Shown in pieces: positions 27,005-35,446 of a stretch of DNA of 64,000 nt. Below the pieces are notes generated by a model. That model did no database searches. It was not told the origin of the DNA and was given only the letters and a program-made list of their open reading frames with translations. Position 1 is the stretch's first letter, and each line of letters begins with the position of its first letter. The position numbers and the translations under genes were made by a program. Origin of the DNA: Natrinema hispanicum (lineage in GTDB: Archaea > Halobacteriota > Halobacteria > Halobacteriales > Natrialbaceae); NCBI RefSeq assembly GCF_900111485.1, contig NZ_FOIC01000009.1, positions 62,001 through 126,000 of the forward strand, in the 5' to 3' direction.

Positions 27005-28312
27005 ATGTCACAACAAGAGGTTCAACAGGAACTATCCGTCGACCAGTACACGCTCGGCCTCGTCGGGCCGGATCAGGAGTGGGCAGGGACCGTCGCGGAT
27101 GGCGGGACGATCGAGACGTATACGCCACCGGGTTGCTGGGGGCCGATGATCACCCCCGAGTTTCACGGGGGCCACGAAGTCACTCGTCCGGTGCGCGTTG
27201 AGGGGGCATCGGTCGGTGACGCCGTCGCGATTCACATCCGGGACATGACGGTCACGAGCATGGCCACGAGTACGGGGTCGATGGCCGAACGCGAAGATGC
27301 TTTTGGCGACGATCCGTTCGTCGACCACCGCTGTCCAGAGTGTGGCACCGAGTGGCCTGACTCGATCGTTGAAGGCACCGGAGAGGACGCGATCAAGTGC
27401 GCCGAATGTGGTGCGAACGCCTCTTCGTTCGGTTTCGAGTACGGCTATACCGTCGCCTTCGACGACGACCACACCGTCGGGATCACACTCGACGAGGACG
27501 GTGCCCACGAACTCGCCAACGACGCCGCCGAAGTGATGGACATCCCCGAGAACTCCCGTCAGCACCCAATCCTGCTGTACGAACCCGGCGAGATGCCTGG
27601 CACGCTGGGACGGCTGCGCCCCTTTATCGGAAACATCGGGACGACGCCACCCATTACGATGCCCGACTCGCACAACGCCGGCGACTTCGGCCAGTTCCTC
27701 ATCGGAGCCGACCACGACTACGGCCTCGAGAGCGAAGAAGAACTCGAGGCACGCACCGACGGTCACATGGACATCCCGCAGGTCCGGCCGGGCGCGACGC
27801 TCATCTGTCCTGTCAAGGTCGACGGCGCGGGGATCTACGTCGGCGACCTCCACGCCAACCAGGGTGACGGCGAACTCTCCCTGCACACGACCGACGTCAG
27901 TGGCACCGTGCGGATGGATGTGGAGATCATCGACGGACTCGAGCTCGATGGGCCGATCCTCCTGCCTCCCGAGGAGGACCTGCCCTTTATCAGCAAACCC
28001 TACAGCGATGAAGAGCGCGAGACGGGCCGCCATCTCGGCGCAGAACACGGTGTCGACGTCGAGGAAGACATGGGACCGATTCAGGTGATCGGCTCCGGCG
28101 CGACGGTCAACGACGCCACACAGAACGCCTTCGATCGTGCGACAGACCTGCTGGACATGAGCGAAGGCGAGGTCCGCTCGCGGTGTACGTTCACCGGCGG
28201 CGTCCAGATCGGCCGGCTCCCCGGCGTCGTACAACTCGACATGCTCGCGCCGCTGGCCGTGCTCGAGGAACGCGGCATCGACCATCTGGTCCGCGAGCAG
28301 TACGGGCTGTAG
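27005..28312 (+). CDS. Acetamidase/formamidase family protein with zinc-ribbon insert
   Basis: A 435-residue member of the FmdA/AmdA family, which hydrolyses formamide or short amides to ammonia and the acid. Family marks include PPGCWGPMITPEFHGG, HANQGDGELSLHTTDVS and the GGVQIGRLPGVVQLD end. Residues ~107-137 contain a compact CPECG...CAECG pair (C110, C113, C132, C135) that looks like a zinc ribbon inserted in the fold. Start at MSQQEVQQEL. It is monocistronic, and its substrate is unproven. Confidence 0.88.
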   Translation: MSQQEVQQELSVDQYTLGLVGPDQEWAGTVADGGTIETYTPPGCWGPMITPEFHGGHEVTRPVRVEGASVGDAVAIHIRDMTVTSMATSTGSMAEREDAFGDDPFVDHRCPECGTEWPDSIVEGTGEDAIKCAECGANASSFGFEYGYTVAFDDDHTVGITLDEDGAHELANDAAEVMDIPENSRQHPILLYEPGEMPGTLGRLRPFIGNIGTTPPITMPDSHNAGDFGQFLIGADHDYGLESEEELEARTDGHMDIPQVRPGATLICPVKVDGAGIYVGDLHANQGDGELSLHTTDVSGTVRMDVEIIDGLELDGPILLPPEEDLPFISKPYSDEERETGRHLGAEHGVDVEEDMGPIQVIGSGATVNDATQNAFDRATDLLDMSEGEVRSRCTFTGGVQIGRLPGVVQLDMLAPLAVLEERGIDHLVREQYGL

Positions 28313-28329
28313 TCGTCGCTTGTCCGGAT

Positions 28330-28602
28330 TTATTCTCGCGAGCCACCCTGCACCGCAGGCACCACCGTCAGCGACGCGTCCTCGGGTACCCGCGTTACGA
28401 GGTCGATGCGCTCGCCATCGATCGAGACCCTGACACTCGGTCGGAGTTGGTCGCCGTCGTAGAGGTACTGCTCAGCGCGCGGATACGCGTCGGCGAACGC
28501 CGCGACGGCGTCGGCGGCCGTCCCGCCGGCCCACTCGAGTGTGACCGTCTTCGCACCGGTCGCGCTGCGCAGGGGACCGTATACAGTGACTGTGGTCTCC
28601 AT
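28330..28602 (-). CDS. Ubiquitin-like (MoaD/ThiS fold) protein with masked Gly-Gly
   Basis: A 90-residue beta-grasp protein (ETTVTVYGPLRSATGAKTVTLEW) with a ubiquitin-like end. Unlike the protein at 7167, the diglycine is followed by three residues (VQGGSRE). It would therefore need trimming before activation by an E1-like enzyme, or may not be conjugated at all. It converges on the formamidase gene with a 17-base gap. It is a candidate SAMP or molybdopterin-synthase small subunit relative; function is not proven. Confidence 0.8.
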   Translation of the reverse strand: METTVTVYGPLRSATGAKTVTLEWAGGTAADAVAAFADAYPRAEQYLYDGDQLRPSVRVSIDGERIDLVTRVPEDASLTVVPAVQGGSRE

Positions 28603-28677
28603 GAGTGAGAGTGACCGTGGATGGACAAGAGCGTGTCCACGCCCTCATCGGCGACGCCCGACGAGTGGTGGCCACCT

Positions 28678-28914
28678 CTATTCGTCGCCCGATGCAGTGT
28701 CAGCGTCAGCGGCTGACGCCATGTCCGACCGACCGACCCACGTCGACGAGAACGCCGACATGGCGGCGAACGCGATCATCGCGAGGACGGACAGCACCAC
28801 CATGGTGCCAGCGGCAGTGGCAATCCCGGTGGTGAGACTGAACGAGACGATACTCGCAGCGACTCCACTAGCGGGTATCATCTGTGCTCGGACGACTATT
28901 CTCGAGCCTGCCAT
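28678..28914 (-). CDS. Small membrane protein, 78 aa
   Basis: A short protein from MAGSRIVVRAQ with two hydrophobic segments (GVAASIVSFSLTTGIATAA; MVVLSVLAMIAFAAMSAF) and an acidic tail (DADTASGDE). It is probably an integral membrane hairpin. I recognise no family. It lies upstream of the ubiquitin-like gene on the same strand with a 75-base gap; a shared transcript is possible but not shown. Confidence 0.55.
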   Translation of the reverse strand: MAGSRIVVRAQMIPASGVAASIVSFSLTTGIATAAGTMVVLSVLAMIAFAAMSAFSSTWVGRSDMASAADADTASGDE

Positions 28915-29007
28915 ATGTGGCTTGCTGTCCTTTGCCGTATGAGAAAACGAGACACGCCCGAATCGGCTCGCAGTCACGGTTGCCCGTGGCGGCGATCGGG
29001 ATGCGGT

Positions 29008-30027
29008 CTAGAGGCGCTGGACCGCCCCGATCGCACTCGAGAGTGGCGGCGCGTCGAAGAACTCTTGACCGGTGTAGGCGTTCGCGCCTGCACAGTACAT
29101 GTCGCGGGCGGTCTCGAGGACCTCCTCTGCGAGCGGGTCGGGATCCTCCTCGCAGAGCGACTTCCAGTCGGCGATGTCCTCCTGTTTGGCCTCGGCTTTC
29201 GCGGCGTCGACGGCTTCGACCCAGTCGGGCTGGGTGCGCTTGTGGTACTGGCGCAGCACCTCTTTCGAGAGTTGGGTGCCCTCGTAGCTAAAGCGGTTCT
29301 CGTCGAACGTGCCGACGACGTCGGCGACGCGGATCTCGCCCTGATAATAGAGGCACTCGATCTTGCCGTCCTCATGGACCAGGCCTGCCGATTCGGCCTG
29401 CTCGGTGATGATCCGGTTGACCTCGCGAGCGATTGCCTCGAGCTCGTCGATGTCGGCCACACCGGCGATGGCGTCGGCCTCCGCATGGTCGAGATAGCGG
29501 TCGCCCTCCTCGTATTTCGTGGAGAATTCGACGATCGGCTCATCGAGGTCGACGGCTTCGTCGGGCCAGCTTTCGAACTCGAGGTCGTGGTCTGCGGGAT
29601 CGGTCCGACGGCGCAGACTCGAGCCGACGGGGACCCGGTTGCGGAAGACGATCTCGAGCGGAACGAGGTAGTTCTCGCCGGCTGCCTCGTGGTAGTGGTC
29701 GTAGTCATACTCACGGCCCTCGTGGGGCAGATCCGGCACCTGCGTGAGATCGATGGCCATCTCCCAGGGCGGATGGGACGCCTCCTCGAGCGGGACGACG
29801 TCGCCGTTCTCGACGACGCCACGGTAGTGGGTCGGGACGCCCTCGCTCTCGAGCAGTTCGAAGTTGAACGCGCCCATCGTACAGAGGGTCGCGCCCTTCT
29901 GTGGGATTTGGTCGGGCATCTTCCCCCAGTCGAACACCGAGTAGTCGTCGGTGAAGACGAACGAACCTCGACCGAGGTCGTCCTCGGTCGCGTCCTCCTC
30001 GATGCGGAACTCTTTGACGCTCGTCAT
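29008..30027 (-). CDS. purC: Phosphoribosylaminoimidazole-succinocarboxamide (SAICAR) synthase
   Basis: PurC joins CAIR and aspartate with ATP to give SAICAR in purine synthesis. Key features are the N-terminal [19 protein letters not shown] region (substrate-binding DxxSxFD pattern), the RNRVPVGSS strand and the [12 protein letters not shown]-terminal helix. At 339 residues it is longer than bacterial PurC (~240), as is usual in haloarchaea. I start at the ATG at 30027 ([12 protein letters not shown]); a GTG three codons earlier is possible. It is not contiguous with purS-purQ but clusters within 5 kb. Confidence 0.94.
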   Translation of the reverse strand: MTSVKEFRIEEDATEDDLGRGSFVFTDDYSVFDWGKMPDQIPQKGATLCTMGAFNFELLESEGVPTHYRGVVENGDVVPLEEASHPPWEMAIDLTQVPDLPHEGREYDYDHYHEAAGENYLVPLEIVFRNRVPVGSSLRRRTDPADHDLEFESWPDEAVDLDEPIVEFSTKYEEGDRYLDHAEADAIAGVADIDELEAIAREVNRIITEQAESAGLVHEDGKIECLYYQGEIRVADVVGTFDENRFSYEGTQLSKEVLRQYHKRTQPDWVEAVDAAKAEAKQEDIADWKSLCEEDPDPLAEEVLETARDMYCAGANAYTGQEFFDAPPLSSAIGAVQRL

Positions 30028-30211
30028 TCGAGACACCCCAGCACGTGTCCGTCGCCGCAGTTCATATCCAAGTTGGGGTGGCCGGACGGTAAGAAGGTTT
30101 CAGTATCGTGTTGCCCACCGGCGCTGCTATCGTCGGAAACCGATGCGAGGACGCCCGCGAACAGGCGCACTACCGGATCCATCACCCTTTTCTCGCTGTG
30201 CAGGCATTGCT

Positions 30212-31597
30212 ATGCCGATGGAGCGACCGGTGACCGAGGCCGATCTCGAGTTCGAACACGTTCCCGAAACTGACCAGTCATTCGAGAACGCACTGGCGAG
30301 GGCACGCGACGGCGACCGACTCACAGTTGACGACGCCATCGAATTGCTCACGACGGGAACCGACAGCGAGGGGATCGACCGTCGGCGCAAGGAACGCGTC
30401 CTCGAGGCAGCCGACCGCCGACGCGCTGAGGTCGTCGGCGAGGAGGTCACCTTCATCGCGAACCTGAACAACAACGTCACGACGGCCTGTAACGTGGGCT
30501 GTCTGTTCTGTAACTTCAAAGACGCCGCCCACACCTTCGAACGCGAGACCGAGATCGAAACAGCAGGCTTTACGAAAACGCCAGCGGAGTCACGTGAAAT
30601 CGTCGCCGATGCCGTCGAGCGCGGCATCTACGAGGTCACGTCGGTATCGGGTCTCCACCCCGCGTTCGCGCTCGACGACGACCACCGGGAAATCCTCGAG
30701 GCCCATCCGAACCCGAAGGAAATCAACTACAAGCCACCCGAAGCATACGAGACCAGCCCTGGAACCTATACGAACCAGATCGCGGCGATGAGCGTCGACG
30801 ACGTCCACGTTCACTCGATGACTCCCGAGGAGGCCTATCACGCCCGGCGGGGCACCGACTGGGATTACGAGGAGGTCTACAGCCGGCTGCAGGCGGCGGG
30901 ACTCGATACGGTTCCCGGCACCGCCGCGGAAATCCTCGTCGAGGAAGTCCGCGAGGTGATCTGCCCCGGCAAGATCAGCACCGACGGCTGGCTCGAGGCT
31001 ATGGAAGCCGCTGCCAGCGTCGGGTTCGACATGACGGCGACGATCATGTACGGCCACGTCGAGAACGAGGCCCACCGCGCGATGCACCTGCAACGCGTCC
31101 GCGAACTGCAGGATCGGACCGGCGCGATCACAGAATTCGTCCCGCTGTCCTTTATCCACCAGAACACACCGCTTTACGAACACGACGTGGTCGCAGGCGG
31201 CGCGAGCACCGACGAGGACGAACTGATTATCGCCGTCTCGAGGCTCTTTTTGGACAACATCGAGCACATTCAGTCTTCGTGGGTCAAGTATGGCGACGAG
31301 CACGGGCTGAAGCTGCTCAACTGCGGTGCCGACGACTACATGGGGACGATCCTCTCCGAGGAGATCACCAAACGCGCCGGCGGCGGCTACGGTGAGTTTC
31401 GGTCCTTTTCTGATTACGTCGAGATGATCACCTCGATCGGCCGGGTTCCCGTCGAGCGTTCGACCGACTACGAGACGCGACGGGTCATCGATCCGGACGA
31501 GCCGCCCTTTGGGCCACGTCTCGGGCCGAACGCGGATGGAACGCCGTTGCTAACTCGCGAGGAACGCGAAACGCGGGCGACCCGGTCTGCCAAGTGA
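30212..31597 (+). CDS. cofH: FO synthase subunit 2 (CofH)
   Basis: A 461-residue radical SAM enzyme. It joins a tyrosine-derived radical to 5-amino-6-ribitylaminouracil in making the F420 chromophore (FO), together with CofG. Cluster cysteines are C93-x3-C97-x2-C100 (TTACNVGCLFCNF). Other family motifs are HPNPKEINYKPPE and FVPLSFIHQNTPLY. Start at MPMERPVTEAD; a second Met two codons later is also usable. cofG and cofC lie about 4-7 kb downstream on the opposite strand. Confidence 0.94.
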   Translation: MPMERPVTEADLEFEHVPETDQSFENALARARDGDRLTVDDAIELLTTGTDSEGIDRRRKERVLEAADRRRAEVVGEEVTFIANLNNNVTTACNVGCLFCNFKDAAHTFERETEIETAGFTKTPAESREIVADAVERGIYEVTSVSGLHPAFALDDDHREILEAHPNPKEINYKPPEAYETSPGTYTNQIAAMSVDDVHVHSMTPEEAYHARRGTDWDYEEVYSRLQAAGLDTVPGTAAEILVEEVREVICPGKISTDGWLEAMEAAASVGFDMTATIMYGHVENEAHRAMHLQRVRELQDRTGAITEFVPLSFIHQNTPLYEHDVVAGGASTDEDELIIAVSRLFLDNIEHIQSSWVKYGDEHGLKLLNCGADDYMGTILSEEITKRAGGGYGEFRSFSDYVEMITSIGRVPVERSTDYETRRVIDPDEPPFGPRLGPNADGTPLLTREERETRATRSAK

Positions 31598-31662
31598 GAT
31601 CCGCGGAGGCGCTGTGACGAGTCGGTGACGGCCGCAACGATACGAAAGAGACCGACGGCAGG

Positions 31663-32439
31663 TTAGATGCCGCGGTAGCCGCTATCGACGGTTAACGGCT
31701 CCCCGTTTGTAAAGGAGGCAGCGTCGGAACAGAGCCAGACGACAGCCGCCGCGATCTCTTCCGGTTCGCCGAGTCGGTTCTGTGAGTGTCGGCCCGCGAT
31801 CTCCTGGCGGAGTTGCTCGTCCGACGTGATGCCGCCCTCTTCCAACATATTCGTTTCAATGAATCCGGGACAGACGGCGTTGACGCGGATATCGTCGTCG
31901 GCATACTCCCACGCTGCCGTCTTTGTCAGGCCGAGGACCCCGTGTTTAGCTGCCACGTATGCCGACGCATTCTGGAAGCCGACGTGTCCGAGGACGGACG
32001 CCATGTTCACGATCACGCCGCCGTCTTGGCCGACCATGTGATCGACCTCGGCACTGAGCGATCGCCAGACGCCGTTGAGATTGATGTCGACGATGCGCTC
32101 CCAGTCGGCTTCGTCGAGGTCGCCGGTCGGTTCCTGTGCGCCGCCGACCCCAGCGTTGTTGACCGCATAGTCAAGACTGCCGAACTCGTCGACGGCGGTT
32201 TCGACCATCCGCTCGACATCACTCATTTCGGTCACGTCGGTGTGGACCGCGACCGCCTCACCGCCGCCGTCCGCGATCAAGTCGACGGTTTCCGCCGCGC
32301 CGTTGTCGTCTACGTCTGCCACGACCACGGACGCACCGTGGCGAGCGAACTCGAGCGCCGTTTGTCGTCCGATTCCGGACGCTGCTCCCGTTACAACGGC
32401 GGTTGTCCCGTCGAAATCGTACTGTACCATAGCAGTCAT
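31663..32439 (-). CDS. Short-chain dehydrogenase/reductase (SDR)
   Basis: A ~258-residue classical SDR: cofactor loop TGAASGIGRQ, VNNAGVGG, and the catalytic Ser/Tyr/Lys in NMASVLGHVGFQNASAYVAAKHG. Acidic DVDDNG after beta-2 suggests NAD(H) preference. The C-terminal NGEPLTVDSGYRGI is typical of the family. Substrate is unknown. Start is the Met at 32439 or, three codons on, at 32430 (MVQYDFDG). It is transcribed away from cofH's 3' end, with no visible operon partners. Confidence 0.87.
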   Translation of the reverse strand: MTAMVQYDFDGTTAVVTGAASGIGRQTALEFARHGASVVVADVDDNGAAETVDLIADGGGEAVAVHTDVTEMSDVERMVETAVDEFGSLDYAVNNAGVGGAQEPTGDLDEADWERIVDINLNGVWRSLSAEVDHMVGQDGGVIVNMASVLGHVGFQNASAYVAAKHGVLGLTKTAAWEYADDDIRVNAVCPGFIETNMLEEGGITSDEQLRQEIAGRHSQNRLGEPEEIAAAVVWLCSDAASFTNGEPLTVDSGYRGI

Positions 32440-32570
32440 TTCATCTTCTTGAACGAAGTTAGCCCGACCGCTTGCGGAGATCGGTGCTGGAAGTCGGGTC
32501 CCGGCACGTCTCGTCACTGGGGAGCATGATCTCGAGGGGACGCTCCCGGTCAAGCGACCGAACGGCTGCT

Positions 32571-32786
32571 ATGCTCACCGACGAATCGTCCGTTCGATGG
32601 ACGATCGACCGCGCCGAATCGGCTATCGAACGCGGCACCACGCCGTCTAACTCGCTGCTCGTCGTCGACGACACGGTCGTTCGGATGGTCGAGAACACGA
32701 GATTGATCGACGTTCCACGCAGAACCCACCCGCCGTTTGGACGGCGGTCTACGGCCAGTGGTATCATCATCCGACAAAGCGATTAG
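32571..32786 (+). pseudogene. Truncated nucleoside-deaminase fragment (partial duplicate of the gene at 34994)
   Basis: The first ~50 codons (MLTDESSVRWTIDRAESAIE... LLVVDDTVV... VENTRLID) match the N-terminus of the complete deaminase at 34994 (MASDESYVRRTIGLAESAVE... LLVVEDEIV... AENTTLTD). The similarity is clear at both protein and DNA level. After about 32715 it stops, and the remaining frame is unrelated. The zinc/proton-shuttle motifs (HPE, PCPMC) are missing, so it cannot be an active enzyme. It sits directly upstream of sppA, while the intact copy lies just beyond the next gene. Confidence 0.75.
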
Positions 32787-32821
32787 AAATAGAATATGTT
32801 ATATAATGTAATTTGAAAAGT

Positions 32822-33802
32822 ATGTGGCGTTGTGATATAAATCCAACACTTGCGTCCCTGCGAAACCTGCTGGGGACCGTCGCGAAGTCATACGTGACGG
32901 TCGTCGTCGTTGCCCTCCTCGTCAGTGCCAGTCTGGCACCGATCGTCTGGGGGACGACGAGCAATCCCGACGGAACAGTTGCCGTAGTCGAAGTCGATTC
33001 GACACTCACCGAATCGTCCGCCGAGCGAATCACGGACGACCTCCAAGAGGCACGACAGAACGACTCGATCAGTGCGGTCGTGCTGGATGTCGACAGCCCC
33101 GGTGGTGGTGTCAGTGTGAGCGAGGGGTTATACCTCGCTGTCGAACGCACCGCTGAAGAGATGCCCGTCGTTACGAGCGTCGACTCGACGGCCGCCTCGG
33201 GCGGGTATTACATGATTGCGCCGAGTGACGAAATCTACGTCAAGCCGGGCTCGATCGTCGGTAGCATCGGCGTTCGGGCGACGTACTTCGACGTGCCGCC
33301 GACGGACGAGCAAATCACGACTGGGCCCGACAAGAACACCGGCGGCACCGAAGCCGAGTACAAGGCACAGGTTGAGATGATGCGTCAGGCGTTTGTCGGC
33401 ACCGTCATCGAGCACCGTGGCGACGAGTTGACTCTTTCAGAGACGGAACTGGCGTACGCGAAGGTCTACACCGGCACCAAAAGCGTCGAGAACGGACTCG
33501 CAGATGATATCGGTGATACCGAAGTCGCAATCGGGACGGCTGCGGACATGGCCGGCCTCAAAGACTACGATACCGTCGAAATGGAGAGCGAACCGCGCTC
33601 CGGCATTTCGTTGATCCTCGGCAGTGAGAACGGTGACCGCCCGGAGGCGTCCGCCGTTCATCCGCAGACCTTCGGCCGGTACGGTGCCGTCAATACACCG
33701 ACGTTCCTCGCGCTATGGGGATCGGTCGACAACGAACGGGTCATCGCCGCGACCGAACTCGAGCGCCCCGTGGCCAACGAGACTGGGGGTGATCGCCCAT
33801 GA
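32822..33802 (+). CDS. sppA: Signal peptide peptidase SppA (S49 family)
   Basis: A 326-residue membrane-anchored serine protease that degrades cleaved signal peptides or membrane proteins. An N-terminal hydrophobic segment (~24-44) precedes the S49 domain. It has DSPGGGVS, the nucleophile region STAASGGYY (S126) and KPGSIVGSIGV, with a candidate general-base Lys171 in TTGPDKNTGG. A very AT-rich tract (tagaaatagaatatgttatataatg, 32784-32808) upstream gives a near-leaderless promoter; a TTG at 32813 is an alternative start. Its stop overlaps the next gene (ATGA), so the two are co-translated. Confidence 0.88.
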   Translation: MWRCDINPTLASLRNLLGTVAKSYVTVVVVALLVSASLAPIVWGTTSNPDGTVAVVEVDSTLTESSAERITDDLQEARQNDSISAVVLDVDSPGGGVSVSEGLYLAVERTAEEMPVVTSVDSTAASGGYYMIAPSDEIYVKPGSIVGSIGVRATYFDVPPTDEQITTGPDKNTGGTEAEYKAQVEMMRQAFVGTVIEHRGDELTLSETELAYAKVYTGTKSVENGLADDIGDTEVAIGTAADMAGLKDYDTVEMESEPRSGISLILGSENGDRPEASAVHPQTFGRYGAVNTPTFLALWGSVDNERVIAATELERPVANETGGDRP

Positions 33803-34824
33803 ACGTCCGCTCTCGGCTCGTCGTCTTCGTTACCGTCGTGTTCGTCACCGTCGCCAGCGTGGGTGCGGCCGGACTCGTTACCAACCATGGGATGACAGCA
33901 CAACCGACGGTCGATCAACAACAGTTCCAGCCGAGCGCGATCGACGCGCCGACAGTCGACCGCAACGGGACGATCTCCTACGATGACAACGGCGAGTCAA
34001 AGACCATCGTGATCGACGTCGCCCACTCGAACGACGTCTCCGAGGAAACCCTCGAGCCAGTCGTCTCCGCGCTAACCGCGGGTGGTCACACCGTGCAGTA
34101 TCACGAAGCGTCGGACGAGTTCGACAGTGATCCTGCCGCAGACTTGAACAAAACGCTCCGTGGTGCCGACGCGCTGATCGTCGTCGAACCCGAAACGCGC
34201 TACACCGCCGAAGAAGCAGCTGGCGTGAGCGCGTTCGCCGATGCCGGCGGCCGCGTCCTGTTCGCTGCCGGTCCTGACTCGAGTGGCCTCGGTGGACTGC
34301 TCGGACTGCTCGGCGGCACCCAGCCGACCGGCGACGAGTTCGCTGCCGTCACCTCGCCTGTGGGCATCGCCTACGACACTGGCTACCTCTACAACATGGA
34401 GGAGTATGCGAACAACTTCCAGACGATCTACGCAACCCCGTCGACCGACTCCGAGCTGACCGACGGCGTTAACCGCGTCGTCTTCGACGGCCCAACGCCG
34501 GTCGTCGCAGACGGGCAGACCCTCCTCACGACGCTCGAGGGAACGGAACACTCCGAAACCCGAGAGACGGGAGCGTACAGCGTCTTTGCACGGAGCGGGA
34601 ACGCGATCGCAGTCGGCGATCCCGGCTTCATGTCCAGTACGAACTACAACCGTGCTGACAACGACGTCCTGATCAGCAACATCCTCGAGTTCCTCGTGAG
34701 CGGTGAGAAAGTGTCCGGCGCTCCCGAGGAGGCGAATGCTGAGCGTGACACTGGCATGAAGGTGGAATCCAGTGACACTGGCATGAAGGCGGGATCCAGT
34801 CCACCGCAAATGCCGAGCACGTAG
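33799..34824 (+). CDS. Exported DUF4350-like protein
   Basis: A 341-residue protein with an N-terminal signal/anchor helix (LVVFVTVVFVTVASVGAAGLV) and an extracytoplasmic alpha/beta domain. That domain resembles DUF4350/ThuA-like folds: IVIDVAHSNDVSEETLEP, ADALIVVEPETRY, a GGRVLFAAGPDSSG loop and the late GNAIAVGDPGFM. The far C-terminus carries two copies of DTGMK-x2-SS from a tandem 27-bp DNA repeat. Translational coupling to sppA suggests they act together at the membrane (inference). Family call is moderate. Confidence 0.7.
   Translation: MNVRSRLVVFVTVVFVTVASVGAAGLVTNHGMTAQPTVDQQQFQPSAIDAPTVDRNGTISYDDNGESKTIVIDVAHSNDVSEETLEPVVSALTAGGHTVQYHEASDEFDSDPAADLNKTLRGADALIVVEPETRYTAEEAAGVSAFADAGGRVLFAAGPDSSGLGGLLGLLGGTQPTGDEFAAVTSPVGIAYDTGYLYNMEEYANNFQTIYATPSTDSELTDGVNRVVFDGPTPVVADGQTLLTTLEGTEHSETRETGAYSVFARSGNAIAVGDPGFMSSTNYNRADNDVLISNILEFLVSGEKVSGAPEEANAERDTGMKVESSDTGMKAGSSPPQMPST
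34747..34800 (+). repeat. Tandem 27-bp repeat (2 copies) in the DUF4350-like gene
   Basis: Two head-to-tail 27-base units beginning gacactggcatgaagg. They differ at two positions (t/c and a/g) and encode two in-frame copies of DTGMK-x2-SS near the C-terminus. Likely a recent in-frame duplication. Confidence 0.85.
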
Positions 34825-34845
34825 CCGAGACCACTCCGTTGCCGC

Positions 34846-34851
34846 TTTTTT
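34846..34851 (+). terminator. Probable T-tract terminator after the sppA operon
   Basis: A run of six T (gccgcttttttgacg) about 20 bases beyond the stop codon of the DUF4350-like gene, preceded by GC-rich sequence. Archaeal termination commonly uses such T-tracts. No hairpin is needed and none is obvious. Confidence 0.45.
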
Positions 34852-34993
34852 GACGACTCGAGTGAGCGAAGCGGTCTCGATCGCTGCCGGTCCGTGCGAT
34901 CGTACGCGCATGAGAGTCGGTGGTTCCGACAGCAGAAACGGCGCGGTCGATAGTACAGCAAGCCGTATCAGTGGCGGCAGCCGACGAACTGGC

Positions 34994-35446
34994 ATGGCAA
35001 GCGACGAGTCGTACGTGCGGCGGACGATCGGCCTCGCGGAATCGGCAGTCGAAAGCGGCAACACACCCTTCGGATCCCTGCTCGTCGTCGAGGACGAGAT
35101 CGTCAGAACGGCCGAGAACACGACGCTGACCGACGACGACATCGCCGCCCACCCGGAGTTCAAACTAGCCAGCTGGGCCGCGACGGAACTCGAGCCACGC
35201 GAGCGTGCGGCGTGTACGATGTATACCAGCACGGAGCCGTGCCCGATGTGTGCGAGCGCGATCGTCTACGCGGGGCTCGACCGGGTCGTTTACAGCGTGT
35301 CCGTCGACTCGCTTGCGGACGTGCGATCCGACGACGTGATCGAGATTCCCTGCGCAGAAGTCGTCGACCGAAGTGACAGTGAGACGACCGTCGAGGGGCC
35401 GGTGCTCGAGGACGAGGGACTCGCAGTCCACGAGGCCTATTTTTAA
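34994..35446 (+). CDS. CMP/dCMP-type nucleoside deaminase
   Basis: A 150-residue zinc deaminase of the guanine/cytosine/tRNA-adenosine deaminase superfamily. The zinc His and proton-shuttle Glu are H53 and E55 (AAHPEFKLAS, HPE in place of the commoner HAE), and the zinc cysteines are C83 and C86 (EPCPMCASA). The substrate is not evident; guanine deaminase-like is plausible. It converges with cofG, the two 3' ends overlapping by 4 bases. A truncated N-terminal duplicate lies 2.4 kb upstream. Confidence 0.85.
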   Translation: MASDESYVRRTIGLAESAVESGNTPFGSLLVVEDEIVRTAENTTLTDDDIAAHPEFKLASWAATELEPRERAACTMYTSTEPCPMCASAIVYAGLDRVVYSVSVDSLADVRSDDVIEIPCAEVVDRSDSETTVEGPVLEDEGLAVHEAYF

